Assembly: GCA_026770575.1 (NCBI GenBank)
Contig: MU657219.1
Location: forward strand, 118,005-142,991
DNA from: Pelagophyceae sp. CCMP2097
Taxonomy: Eukaryota; Sar; Pelagophyceae
DNA length: 24,987 bases
Reading direction: 5' to 3'
In this document: in pieces, positions 1-7,869 of the stretch
Layout: every line of letters begins with the position of its first letter
How positions within the stretch are numbered: the first letter of the stretch is position 1
Made by a program: the position numbers and the translations under genes
The notes under the pieces: model-generated
Database searches by the model: none
Seen by the model: the letters and a program-made list of their open reading frames with translations, nothing else
Told to the model about the DNA's origin: nothing

Positions 1-2
1 GA

Positions 3-262
3 GCCACAGAGATCAACTCGACGGGATGGGGAAAGCAAACCACTTCATCGAAGAGGGGGGCTTCGACTATCACGGTGGGCACGACCCGTCGGAGCTACCC
101 TTTGCCACTGCCCACTCGTTCCAGTACACGCGCCAGCAACAACGCACCATCCGGATATCCCGTGCCGACTTTCCAGTATCCACCAGCCCCGAAGCCCGGC
201 GACCCCTATTTAAATCCCCCTCGGACTTACACTCCAAAAGCGGGTCTAGGAATTTCTAGTCA
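3..262 (+). other. Left-edge open frame, possible partial exon
   Basis: Frame 3 is open from the window edge until the duplicated repeat begins at about 263. It would encode a Ser/Thr/Pro-rich, probably disordered stretch ending in a proline-rich part with PPAPKPGDPYLNPP. No domain is recognised. A 19-base string inside it (about 180-198) recurs exactly near 13598-13616, so it may be repeat rather than gene. A second frame (26-259) is also open, which lowers confidence. Confidence 0.2.
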
Positions 263-354
263 CGCAATTGTTGAGGACCCGAAGGGCCCTTGCCATAAAC
301 TGACGTTGATTAAACGGCAAGGGTCCTTTGAAGGATTACCAGGGGCAATTTTGC

Positions 355-411
355 CTGTCCGTCCGTCTGTATGTCCTTCTATCTGTCCGTCCGTCTGTCT
401 GTCCGCGGGTA
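355..411 (+). repeat. TCCG/TCTG tetranucleotide microsatellite
   Basis: Irregular run of TCCG, TCTG and TATG/TTCT tetranucleotides. Copy B has a shorter version near 9767-9800, so the tract length differs between the two copies of the duplication. Confidence 0.8.
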
Positions 412-534
412 AATCCGCGAGGTTCCGCCTTTGGGGAGGAAAGGGCAGCAACTCGGCCGATTCAGCGATTGGTGGTGAATGCAATCGCTAAAATTGGAAA
501 TCATTGGAATCATAATAGAAGAAGAAGGTGGTCA

Positions 535-548
535 CAGGTTCAAACCTG
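535..548 (+). other. tRNA B-box-like hairpin in duplicated repeat
   Basis: CAGGTTCAAACCTG forms a 4-bp stem around TTCAAA and fits the Pol III B-box pattern GGTTCRANNCC. An identical copy is at 9937-9950. No A box or tRNA fold is convincing upstream. It may be a relic of a tRNA-derived SINE. Confidence 0.35.
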
Positions 549-672
549 GTCGGCCGCGGAATTCAGCGACTGGTTTAAATCATTTTAATTATTTACGTGG
601 GCAATGCAATGGGATTTGGCTGTATCCTTCGGGTCCTCCGTGTGCCTCCGGCGCGCTCTTGTAATATGAGGA

Positions 673-842
673 AGAATGGCCGCCTTCGGCGGCTCCGCCG
701 CTTCTGGCGGCTTCGCCGCAGGAAGAGACTGGGCCGCCTTCGGCGGCTACGCCGCCTCCGGCGGATGAGGAATATTCGCCACAGGAGGAAGCAATGCCGC
801 CTTCAGAGGGTGAGCCGCCTCTGGCGGCTTCGTCACAAGAGG
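673..842. repeat. Self-complementary GCCGCC array
   Basis: Repeated units of the form GCCGCCTTCGGCGGCT, each able to fold on itself, alternate with AGGAAGA spacers. The open frames on both strands give Arg/Leu or Pro/Ala low-complexity peptides and are not taken as genes. The array resumes at 1981 after the inserted element. Confidence 0.8.
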
Positions 843-1015
843 AAGACAGATGTGGGTGGCACTGAAATTTAAAAAGTAATTACAGTATTTCAATTACGCT
901 GCAATTTACGGTAATTACAGGGAGGCCATAATCTGCTTTACCGTGGGCCTATAATTTCCCCCAGAATTACCCCCAGAATTACCCTCGCTATTTGGTAAAT
1001 CCACGGGAAAACGCG

Positions 1016-1837
1016 ATGGCGGACTTGGTCAGGCCGAGGTATAGGTGGCAATATACGATGTATAAATGTTTTGGGCACTGTTTAATACTGTTTATACATG
1101 TATATACATATACACTCGTATATGCAATGTATTTGGACTGATTTTTTTTACATCGCGCAAAAGGCCGCATAGGTGCGCGACGTCGAAGCGAGAGTCCCAT
1201 GCGTTTTTTAATCGGATCGGTGAGCTCCTGGGGGCTAAAAAGTAAAATATAATTTAGGAGGCTAGTCAGGGGTCCCTAGTTGGGGGTCCCTAATTGGGGT
1301 TCAGCGCTCCATGTCCACTAAAAACCCCGGAGAGGTCGATTTGAGGCTAGTTAAGGGGTTGCGTCCACCAAAACCACCAGCCGCTCCAGGGTGGAGGCCA
1401 TCGCGGACCGATTCGCGGTCCAGCGACGACCGAAACGCTATAATTTCCCAGGGTTTGCACCCAAATATCAATAAACACGACTGTACATATTGCTGTCAAA
1501 AATTCGAATATTTTGGCCACTGTATATACATGTATAATACTGTATATACATATACTGTATATACAAAACAAAATACAGTGCCACCTATAGGCCGAGGGAC
1601 CACCTGGTATTGTGGGTGAATGCGAAGGACCGTGAGCACGAGGTACCGGCCTACATGGCGCACCTGCCCAAGGCGCCGTATCGTGGCCAGGCGTTTATCG
1701 GCTGGGCGGTAAACGGTGCGCTTGGTCGGGCATCAGGCTCACAAGATGTCGCCAAAATTCATATCTCGGAACCGCCTCGTCTTCGAGCTTGCCAGCCACG
1801 TTCTCAGCCCCGGGAGGGGCCTCCCTACGCGCCTTGA
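1016..1837 (+). pseudogene. Open reading frame split by the inner element
   Basis: An ATG at 1016 opens a frame of eight codons up to 1039, where the inner element and its target duplication begin. The same frame continues from 1598 to a TGA at 1835-1837. With the 558-bp insert (element plus one duplication) disregarded, the frame would be uninterrupted for about 87 codons. The product is not recognised: it is basic and contains AYMAHLPKAPYRGQAFIGWA, which looks protein-like rather than low-complexity. It may be a host gene fragment captured by the outer element or chance. A start at 1610 would avoid the insert but would use TTG. Confidence 0.4.
1032..1597. mobile_element. Inner nested TIR element with perfect 8-bp target duplication
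   Basis: The element is 1040-1589 (550 bp). It begins TATAGGTGGCA and ends with the exact reverse complement TGCCACCTATA. Both sides carry the perfect 8-bp direct repeat GGCCGAGG (1032-1039 and 1590-1597). The interior near both ends is AT-rich with runs of TATACATGTATA. It lies within the outer element and shares its terminal sequence, so it is a younger insertion of the same family. No coding capacity is recognised. Confidence 0.88.
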
Positions 1838-1980
1838 CCCATCGCAGCCCTAATCAGCGCGTTTTAAAATATGAGCTTCCAATTACTCTGCAATTCTGTG
1901 TGTAAGGTAATTACCCAGTAATTACTGTAATTAGCAGACCCCCAAATCCTTTACACCACAATTGCCCACCTATAAAGACA

Positions 1981-2410
1981 GACCGCCTTCGGCGGCTGCG
2001 CCGCCTTAAGCGGCTTACCGCCTTCGGCGGCTGCGCCGCCTTAAGCGGCTTCGCCGCAGTAAGATGCTGAGCCGTCTTCGGCGGCAACGGCCTGGCGAAG
2101 GCGGCCTCCGGTCGGCGTCCTACGGCGGCCGTCCTCCGGTCGCCGTCCTCCGGCCGCTGGCCTCCGGGTGGAGGCCTCCGGCAGGCGGAGCCTTTTGCAT
2201 TCTTCGGAGAGCGCTCGAAGCCTGCGGCGGCTGCGTCGCAGCTGTGGCGCCTGCGGTGGCTTCGCCGCCTGCGCGGCTGTGGCGCCTGCGGTGGCTTCGC
2301 CCTGTGCCGCCCTGCGGCGGCTGCGCCGCCTGCGGCGGATGCTCCGACGCTGCGCCGCTTGCGGCGGCTACGCCGACTGCGGCAGCTACGCCGCCTGAGG
2401 GGGCTACGCC
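1981..2410. repeat. GCC/GGC triplet-palindrome array, long block
   Basis: Continuation of the array at 673-842: units such as GCCGCCTTCGGCGGCTGCG and GCGGCTGTGGCGCCTGCGGT repeat for over 400 bp. All six frames are mostly open because stops are rare in such sequence, so the long frames here are not called as genes. The same kind of array lies at 10722-10845 after the N gap. Confidence 0.8.
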
Positions 2411-2423
2411 GCCTGACACGCTC

Positions 2424-2468
2424 CGGACCCGGACCCGGACCCGGACTCGGACCCGGACCCGCGGACCC
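2424..2468 (+). repeat. GGACCC hexanucleotide array (copy A)
   Basis: About seven GGACCC/GGACTC units. The counterpart in copy B (10849-10918) is longer, about eleven units. Confidence 0.9.
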
Positions 2469-2539
2469 TTTGTCGACCCTGGATGCGTGGCGGTGGTGGG
2501 CGCGCACGCAGGCACGCCTCGAGGCCTCAAGGCTTGGCC

Positions 2540-2995
2540 CACTGTCGAATTTGCACAACAGAAATCGCCAAATATAACTATTTTAGCGCGTGCGTTCTTG
2601 CCGCCCCCTCCAATCGCACTAGTCGCCGCCTCGGAGACCAGCGCGCGAAGAAGAAACTTCCCAAACCGCGAAAAATCAAAAGCCACTAAAGGAAGCAAGG
2701 GGAGGTCGCACAACTTGGACAGTTGCGATCGGGCGCAGTGCCCCATCACGACTGTCCAAGTTGTCCTAACTGTCCTTGGCGCCTTTATCGACTTTTAATT
2801 TGGGCACTAAGGGTTTAGACTGGATAAACTACCAAATTAAGAAGCTTTCGCAGATTCGCCGAAATAAGGGTAGTTCATGAGAAGCCAAACAAGCGCCTCC
2901 AGGGCGCCTTGCGGTAGTGGTTGGCGTGGTGCCACTCTTCATTCAAGGGCAAAAAGCATTTAAATAGTTTCCGGTGATAATATACTTCGACAGTG
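2540..2995. mobile_element. CACTG-ended TIR element (CACTA-like, non-autonomous)
   Basis: This 456-bp segment starts CACTGTCGAA and ends TTCGACAGTG, a perfect 10-bp inverted repeat. GCC lies directly outside both ends, a possible 3-bp target duplication. CACTA/EnSpm elements begin CACTA or CACTG and make 3-bp duplications, which is the basis of the family suggestion. Copy B of the duplication passes directly from CACGCCTCGAG to GGCCGGAATTTT without it, so an empty version exists in this window. An internal perfect inverted repeat lies at 2710-2764. No transposase is seen. Confidence 0.65.
2710..2764. repeat. 14-bp perfect inverted repeat inside the CACTG element
   Basis: ACAACTTGGACAGT at 2710-2723 and its reverse complement at 2751-2764, with a 27-base loop. 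Confidence 0.85.
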
Positions 2996-3436
2996 GCCGG
3001 AATTTTCCTATCGACCGGAATTTTACAATCGACGGTCGCGAATTGCGCCACGCATGGGCCGGCGCGGGCGGAGACCGGCAAAGTCCGCGCAAGGTCTTCG
3101 CCGTAGTTTTCAATTCGCCGACCCCGCGCGCTCTACAAACCTCTTTGCGTTAAACTATCGCTAAAAAGTTGCGAAACACCCATAGTCGCTAAAACGACCC
3201 TTTCTGAAAACCCGATGTATCGCTAAAATGACCATCTGCAATCTCTACAAGGGGGTGAGATAACCACTTGATCCAAGAGGCAGACGAGACTGCAATCGAG
3301 GAGCGGCTGTTGACATGAAAATAAGGCACCGCCTGTCACTGACGTTCGCCCTGGCAAAAGGGAATTCCGGTCCCAGTGCCAGGAGAGCCAGTTAAGAAAA
3401 GTGTATATAAACACATCCAATTCCTATTGAGGTTTT
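2996..3436. other. Stretch without a recognised gene
   Basis: Starts with two CGACCGGAATTTT units shared with copy B, followed by repeated TCGCTAAAA motifs near 3147, 3187 and 3221. The CGCTAAAA string also occurs at 485, 9642 and 9890. No coding signal was found. Confidence 0.6.
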
Positions 3437-3551
3437 GGTACCCAGATCCGGATTTGAACCGGCGTACCTCCCTTTCACTTGCTGACATTTTCCGAATTTT
3501 TATACGCAAAGCCGGGCTCGAACCGGCGACCTCGTGTAAAACCTTTTTACA
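3437..3551 (-). other. Two tRNA T-arm-like relics in tandem
   Basis: Read on the minus strand, 3511-3527 gives GCCGGTTCGAGCCCGGC, a perfect 5-bp T-stem around TTCGAGC. It is preceded by a 17-base hairpin (3535-3551) where an anticodon arm would be, but with A instead of T before the would-be anticodon. About 65 bp further, 3448-3462 gives a second T-arm-like CCGGTTCAAATCCGG. Neither has a matching acceptor 5' strand or D-arm, so these are tRNA-derived (SINE-like) relics, not functional tRNAs. Confidence 0.45.
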
Positions 3552-3945
3552 TACGCTGTTAGTAAACGCAGTAGACCTAATACCTTTGAGCGCACGCAAC
3601 GAACGCACTCGCAAGTGAGGGAACGAAACGCCCCTCTGAAGGTGATGTCACAATGGTTCGGACGGGAACTGAACCGTACCAAGGGGGGTGGCTTACGCGG
3701 CGCGTGTCGTGGAAGAGCAGGGTGTGGACGAGCAATGCCAATGAGTCCACCAGAGCTGAAGCAGATTTCCGTCTGAAAAGGGGACGCCGCGCATACCTGG
3801 CGGAAGGAGGAAGCCGGACGAGGGCGCGGTCCTAAGACACAAAGGATTTCACGCCACTCTCGAGGCTCATTGTCATTGCGCGTCGGCCTAGACTCCCGAA
3901 GAACACCGAAAATGAATTCAAATATTTATGGGGGATATTCAAATC

Positions 3946-4255
3946 CCTAAAGAGCGACTGTGGACCTAAAGAGCGACCGCGGACCGTCACGGCGGCGGCC
4001 TCAAACCCGCCGGACGAACTCTGGGGACCAAGCAGCGACCGCTGACCGTCGAGCCGGCGTTCGTTCGTTGGTTCCATGATGGACCCAGCGGCGACCCCTG
4101 CCCGTCGCGTCGGTGGCCCATGCCCGTTGGGTCCAAACTGTTGGACCCAGCGGCAGTCGCCGCCCGGCGTGTCGGCGGCCCCACACCCGCCGGAAAACTC
4201 GAAAGACCAAGCGGCGACCATCGACCAACGTGTCGGCGGCCCCGTGTCGCGGTGC
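3946..4255. repeat. Degenerate tandem repeat, units of about 60 bp
   Basis: About five diverged units with the pattern GACCcAGCGGCGACC, then GTCGGCGGCCCCA and CCCGCCGG. They are recognisable near 3975, 4026, 4080, 4142 and 4206. Long open frames on both strands follow from the base composition. Confidence 0.65.
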
Positions 4256-4362
4256 GCGAAGAATTTGAGTGTTGCAAACACATTCCCCCCCGCCCTCAGA
4301 AGTGTACCCACGGCTGCGGATCAGGGCCAAGTTGTCGCAGTTGGCGAATTGCATCTTTGAGT

Positions 4363-4900
4363 AGGGGGGTCAACATGAAACGGATTCCACACAGATATAG
4401 ATTTCTCGGTCAACAAGCGAGGTATGGGGCCACTTTTGGTCGCTACGGTGCGGGCTAATGGCGGCGCGGTCCCTGACGAAGGAAGGTTTTTTTGCGGGCT
4501 CGGTCCGCCGCGCGTAAAGTCACTATGTGGCTGGGGAGAATAGAAAACCGGATCTGTCAGGCCGAAAAGACCCCCAGTCAAATCCCCTCTGTTGCGCGCA
4601 AATGCAATTAGAATGGTCGTAAACGCCCTATGAAAAAAGCTTTTGGTGCGTCAATAAGTCCGGTCTTCTATTCTCCCCAGCCACCTATCCGAAAATAAAA
4701 CGGTGTAAAACTTGACACCATTTTCATGTAATTGCGGGTTTGTATGGGCGTTTTAAGTGGAATGGAGCCCATAACTTACAAAATGGAGCCCATAGCCTAA
4801 ACTTTGGGCCTTATTTCTCAGCTCCACAGGTCACTAGGTCGGGCTCTACTAGTGGGGCCGAGGCCTACAGCCGGCCCCAGCGAAGCGGCAGGGAGGGTTG
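4363..4900 (+). repeat. Inverted duplication, arm A
   Basis: Starts with GGGGGGTCAACATGAAACG and ends with GCGGCAGGGAGGGTTGG. It is similar over its whole length to the reverse complement of 5821-6192, except for the MITE inserted at 4527-4684. Shared landmarks include AAAACGGTGTAAAACTTGAC, CCCATAACTTACAAAATGG and GGCCTACAGCCGGCCCCA. No open frame is convincingly preserved. Confidence 0.85.
4527..4684. mobile_element. 158-bp MITE with 26-bp terminal inverted repeats
   Basis: The left end begins GTGGCTGGGGAGAATAGAA and the right end is its reverse complement. The two 26-base ends differ at one position. CTAT lies directly outside both ends (4523-4526 and 4685-4688), a likely 4-bp target duplication. 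The inverted arm B at about 6020-6040 runs straight through the corresponding point without the insert and with a single copy of the flank, which gives an internal empty-site control. No coding capacity. Confidence 0.85.
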
Positions 4901-5330
4901 GGGATGGGGATGGGGTTAGGTTAGGGGTTAAAGTTGGGATTGAAGTTAGGGTTATGGGTCAGGATTAGGGTTTGGGTTTGGGTTTGGGTTTGGGGGTTAG
5001 GGGCCAGGATTAGCACAGCGGAGAATCGGCGATCCGACTGTCGCCGAACCTGGACACTGTTTATATATGAAGCGACACACGCGATCGGTCATAGGCCAAT
5101 CTCCTTTTGGCGATCGCGTGTGTCGCTTCATATATAAACAGTGTCCGGGTTCGGCGACAGTCGGATCGCCGATTCTCCGCTGTGATTAGGGCAAGGGTTG
5201 AAATTAGGGTAAGGGCTAGGGTTAGGGGTTATGGGCCAGGGTGAGGGTGAGGGCTAGCGGGTTATGGGCTCAGGGTAAGTGTTATGGTTAAAAATAGACC
5301 CTTAAGTATTGAGGGTTAGGGTTAGAACCG
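4896..5330 (+). repeat. Interstitial telomere-like tract
   Basis: Degenerate runs of TTAGGG, TTAGGGG and TTTGGG (four TTTGGG units in a row near 4974-4997) continue on both sides of a fold-back element, which splits the tract in two. The G-rich strand is the plus strand throughout. It may mark an old chromosome end, fusion or repair site. Confidence 0.7.
5009..5189. mobile_element. Fold-back element, copy 1 (171 bp)
   Basis: The element at 5014-5184 begins CACAGCGGAGAATCGGCGAT and ends with the reverse complement. The two arms pair over about 73 bp with one mismatch around a loop of about 25 bases. ATTAG flanks both sides (5009-5013, 5185-5189) as a possible 5-bp target duplication, though the surrounding TTAGGG tract makes such a match less surprising. 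Three related copies lie at 23582-23810, 24022-24132 and 24340-24429. Confidence 0.85.
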
Positions 5331-5550
5331 CGCCGGTGGCGAGGAGAAGGCGCCGAGAAAGGGATGACGGTCGCTCCGGACGCAGCAGCAACGGCGCACC
5401 CACCCCGCACGCGGCGCCCACGCCGCCGGGGCATCACGCCGACGACAGTGCGAATCCTAAGTAACAACCATGAAAAAAGTTTGTATTAAAAATTGAAGCA
5501 AACTGCGGAAGTCGAAGTTGTAGTTGTAGTTGAACCTTCCCCACAAGCCG
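5331..5550. other. Stretch without a recognised gene
   Basis: GC-rich sequence followed by an AT-rich part. No supported reading frame or repeat unit was found here. Confidence 0.5.
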
Positions 5551-5610
5551 CTAGGGGAGCCATACAGTGTTTAGATAGTAATAATAGGCTCCCGGCCCCC
5601 GCGGGGCCCT
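5551..5610 (+). repeat. Dispersed 50-70-bp repeat, copy R1
   Basis: Consensus across seven copies: GGAGCCATACAGTGCTTAGA, then TAGTGGTAGGCTCTC, then the hairpin GGCCCCTGCGGGGCC. This copy has TAATAATAGGCTCCC in the middle. Other copies are at 11277-11350, 11631-11690 and 13672-13720 (plus strand) and 22671-22720, 23030-23094 and 23101-23173 (minus strand). Confidence 0.85.
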
Positions 5611-5624
5611 ACAAGGGGATTTCA

Positions 5625-5805
5625 ACATGAAAATGCCGCGAATTTCCGCACCTCCACAGCACGTTTGAGATGACTTTGAGTGGCTGGGCATGTCCGGCTC
5701 GTCCCAAGGTGTCGGGCTGGAGGCTGACACTTCCCGTTTTTCGCGTATCCCGCGCGCAATCTCGATTTCAGCGTCGCCAAAAGCTGGTTTGAGGTGGTGC
5801 TCCAT
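5625..5805 (-). other. Repeat-borne open frame, copy 1
   Basis: On the minus strand this part of the repeat is open and contains ARGIREKREVSASSP and EPDMPSHSK. The reverse-oriented copy at 6213-6402 is open in the same frame with REKRETSASSP and GPDMPSHSK. The copies differ at many third codon positions as well as at replacements. No domain is recognised. It could be a fossil exon of a mobile element or conserved by chance. Confidence 0.35.
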
Positions 5806-5820
5806 TGTTATCGTCTTGTG

Positions 5821-6192
5821 TCAGCCTCCCTGCCGCTTCATTGGGGCCGGCTGTAGGCCTTGGCATCGCCAGAGTCCGACGTAGTGACCTGTGGAGGTGC
5901 GGGATTTGGCCCAAAATTTAGGCTATGGGCCCCATTTTGTAAGTTATGGGCCCCATTTCACTTAAAACGCCCGTGCAAATCCGCAATTACGCGGAAATGG
6001 TGTCAAGTTTTACACCGTTTTATTCTTGAAAGCGGCTTCACGGTCGGCGGATCGAGCCCGTAAACAAACTTCCTTCGTCGGGGACCGCGCCGCCACCAGC
6101 CCGCGACGCAGCGACCATAAGTGGCCCCATACCTCGTTTGTAGCCCGAGAAATTTGTAACTGAGTGGAATCCGTTTCATGTTGACCTCCCCT
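5821..6192 (-). repeat. Inverted duplication, arm B (lacks the MITE)
   Basis: Reverse complement of arm A at 4363-4900. It passes uninterrupted through the point where arm A carries the 158-bp MITE. It is itself flanked by a further inverted pair (5625-5805 minus, 6213-6402 plus). Confidence 0.85.
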
Positions 6193-6212
6193 TGTATGAA
6201 CTCAAACGAAGA

Positions 6213-6402
6213 CAACGGAAACCCACCTCAAAATAGCTTTTGGCGACGCTAAAGTCGAGATAGCGCGTAGGGTGCGCGAAAAAAGGGAGACTTCCGCGTC
6301 CAGCCCGGCACCTTGGGTCGGCCCGGACATGCCAAGCCACTCCAAGTTTCACCAAACGTCGCGTGGAGGTGAGAAACATTGCGGCATTTTCATGTTGCCC
6401 CC
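6213..6402 (+). other. Repeat-borne open frame, copy 2
   Basis: Diverged inverted copy of 5625-5805, open in the corresponding frame. It encodes the same recognisable core (AFGDAK, REKRE, SASSPAPW, PDMPSHSK) and ends in GIFML before a C-rich tract. Function unknown. Confidence 0.35.
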
Positions 6403-6641
6403 CCCTATTATTTGGCTGCTCGTGCTGTACACGCGTCGTACACGTGCATATACTCCCCCCCTTGTAGGGGCAGGTACAACCCTTGGTCAGAGGAAGGTGC
6501 CCCTGTGCGCGCACTTTTCGACCCAACTTTGGGGATGAGGCAGAGTCGAGAGTCAACTTGGAAGTTAGAATCTCGGCCGCGGGCTCTGCTTCTCGGCGGC
6601 GGCGCGGTGCGGCGGCGCGGTGCGGAATCGCGTGCGGCGGT

Positions 6642-7090
6642 TCAAGCGCGTCGTTCTCGCCCCGACTCGACGACGGCCACTTGGTGCTCCTCGGTGAGGG
6701 CCGCTCTCAAATCTGCATGAATCTCAGCCAGCACGGACCCTTGCGCGAACTCGCCCGCGTCCAACAGCCGCTGCGCCTCTGCGCGCTCGCGATTGACGAG
6801 CTTGACGAAGACGGCGTCGCAGGGGCGTCGAGGGCCAGATGCGAGGTCCCAGGCCACTCGATGGCATTGGGGCATCTCCGCCCAGTCCAAGGGGCGAGCA
6901 ATATGCATTTCCACGCGTGGACGCCCAAGCACGCGCTCGTCGAAGACTTGTGTGCGGTACCGCGCGTACCTGCGTCCTCCGGCGTATGCGAAAACGGCGC
7001 AAGGGGGAGCGAGAGGCACCAACGCCCCGAGTTTCCCGTTCAACCCAAAAGGTTCGCCGGGTATTCGCGTTTTGGCCTTGGCCGCCTTTG
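6642..7090 (-). CDS. Probable C-terminal exon, likely of the glycosyltransferase gene
   Basis: This minus-strand frame ends at a TGA at 6642-6644. Its last 130 or so residues look coding: mixed composition, GC-rich third positions, and a helical end containing FVKLVNRERAEAQRLLDAG and FAQGSVLAEIHADL. A C-terminal lysine-leucine motif followed by a Gly-Ser-rich turn resembles, loosely, the C-terminal part of capsular-polysaccharide-type glycosyltransferases; this is inferred from memory of the family, not shown by search. It lies downstream of the clear glycosyltransferase exons on the same strand, separated by a GGGCCC-rich stretch like the large introns of the 15.5-22.6 kb gene. The exon start is not fixed: the frame stays open to 7301, but the upstream part is low-complexity. 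It could instead be a separate gene. Confidence 0.45.
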
Positions 7091-7869
7091 AGCGGGCCCA
7101 AGAGACGGCGGAGAAGGAGCCGTCGTCTTGGCGAGACAGTCGAAACGGGGCCCTCTCAGAGGCCGTGCAAATGGCCCGCATACAGGGACCCTTCTTAAGA
7201 GGACGCTCGCAAAGGGCCTTGTCGAGGGCTCGTACACAAAGGGCCCGTCTGTTTAAATTCAGGGCCCGCCTTTGAAGGGGCCGTCTCGAGAGCTGTTTCA
7301 AGGCCGTCTCAATGGGCCGCCTCGAGGGCCCCTTGAAAAAGGACCTTGCAACTCATCCGAAGGGGCGTCATGGGCCGTCTCGAGGGGCGTCTTGGCGGCT
7401 CGTTTTCACCGCCGAAACCGGAGAGGGGCCGTCTCGAGAGGGCCGTATAGAGGGACCGTCGATAGGGGCCGTCTCCTCGGGCCCGATCAAAAGGGACCCT
7501 CTCCTCGTCCATACAGAGGGCCCTGCCGAAGATACCGCACAAAGGGCCCTTCGCAAAGGACCCGTCGCAAGGGCCCCTGGACCGGGCCCGCCGAGAAGGG
7601 CCGCCCGTCTCCTCGGGCCCGTCTCCTCGGGCCCGTACGACGGGCTCGCCTCGCGGGGCGTCTTTCTCGAGGGCCCTTTCTGAAGAGTCTCGATGGGCCG
7701 TCTCCTCGGGCCCGCTGGTGCCTCAACGGGCCTCGAGCGACGTTGGCGCCATGTCGAGAGGCGAGGAACAATGTCTCCCAGGGGGGCCACAATCTCCAAA
7801 TTGCGGTGGCTTCTGGACGCGGCGCTTCACTGCGCAGAGTCGTGGACGACCATGGTGGAATCGAATTTA
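7091..7869 (-). other. GGGCCC-rich stretch, possible large intron
   Basis: Dense in GGGCCC, GGGCCGTCTC and CCTCGGGCCCG units. The same flavour of repeat fills the two large introns of the RNA-binding gene. A donor-like AAAAG|GTAAAT (donor at 7870 on the minus strand) lies within the last resolved glycosyltransferase exon. Together these suggest an intron running from about 7870 down to about 7090, but no acceptor can be fixed. The long open frames in it are composition artefacts. Confidence 0.4.

Larger units (their letters stand above)
843..1982. mobile_element. Outer TIR element with 8-bp target duplication (hAT-like)
   Basis: The element occupies 851-1974 (1,124 bp) and is flanked on both sides by AAGACAGA (843-850 and 1975-1982), an exact 8-bp direct repeat. 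Its ends are related: left TGTGGGTGGCACTG, right (reverse complement) TATAGGTGGGCAATTG. They resemble the ends of the inner element at 1040-1589. Subterminal stretches near 890-925 and 1876-1936 are similar to each other (CAATTAC, CTGCAATT, GTAATTAC). No transposase is visible, so it is non-autonomous. An 8-bp duplication is typical of hAT elements, but P-type elements also make it. It sits inside a GCCGCC array, and the spacing across copy B suggests that copy lacks it. Confidence 0.75.
263..3095 (+). repeat. Segmental duplication, copy A
   Basis: Three blocks match copy B (9668-11100) in the same order and strand: 263-626 with 9668-10028, about 2329-2523 with 10751-10971, and 2995-3095 with 10976-11100. 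Copy A is interrupted by TIR elements at 851-1974 and 2540-2995. The unit begins with a GGACCCGAAGGG-type inverted motif, then a TCCG/TCTG tetranucleotide tract, a tRNA B-box-like hairpin, GCCGCC arrays, a GGACCC hexamer array and CGACCGGAATTTT units. No protein of its own is recognised. Confidence 0.85.

Noticed and set aside
2064..2798. Long open frames over the GCC array (both strands)
   Set aside because: Translation of a simple self-complementary repeat; runs of Arg, Ala and Pro without domain.
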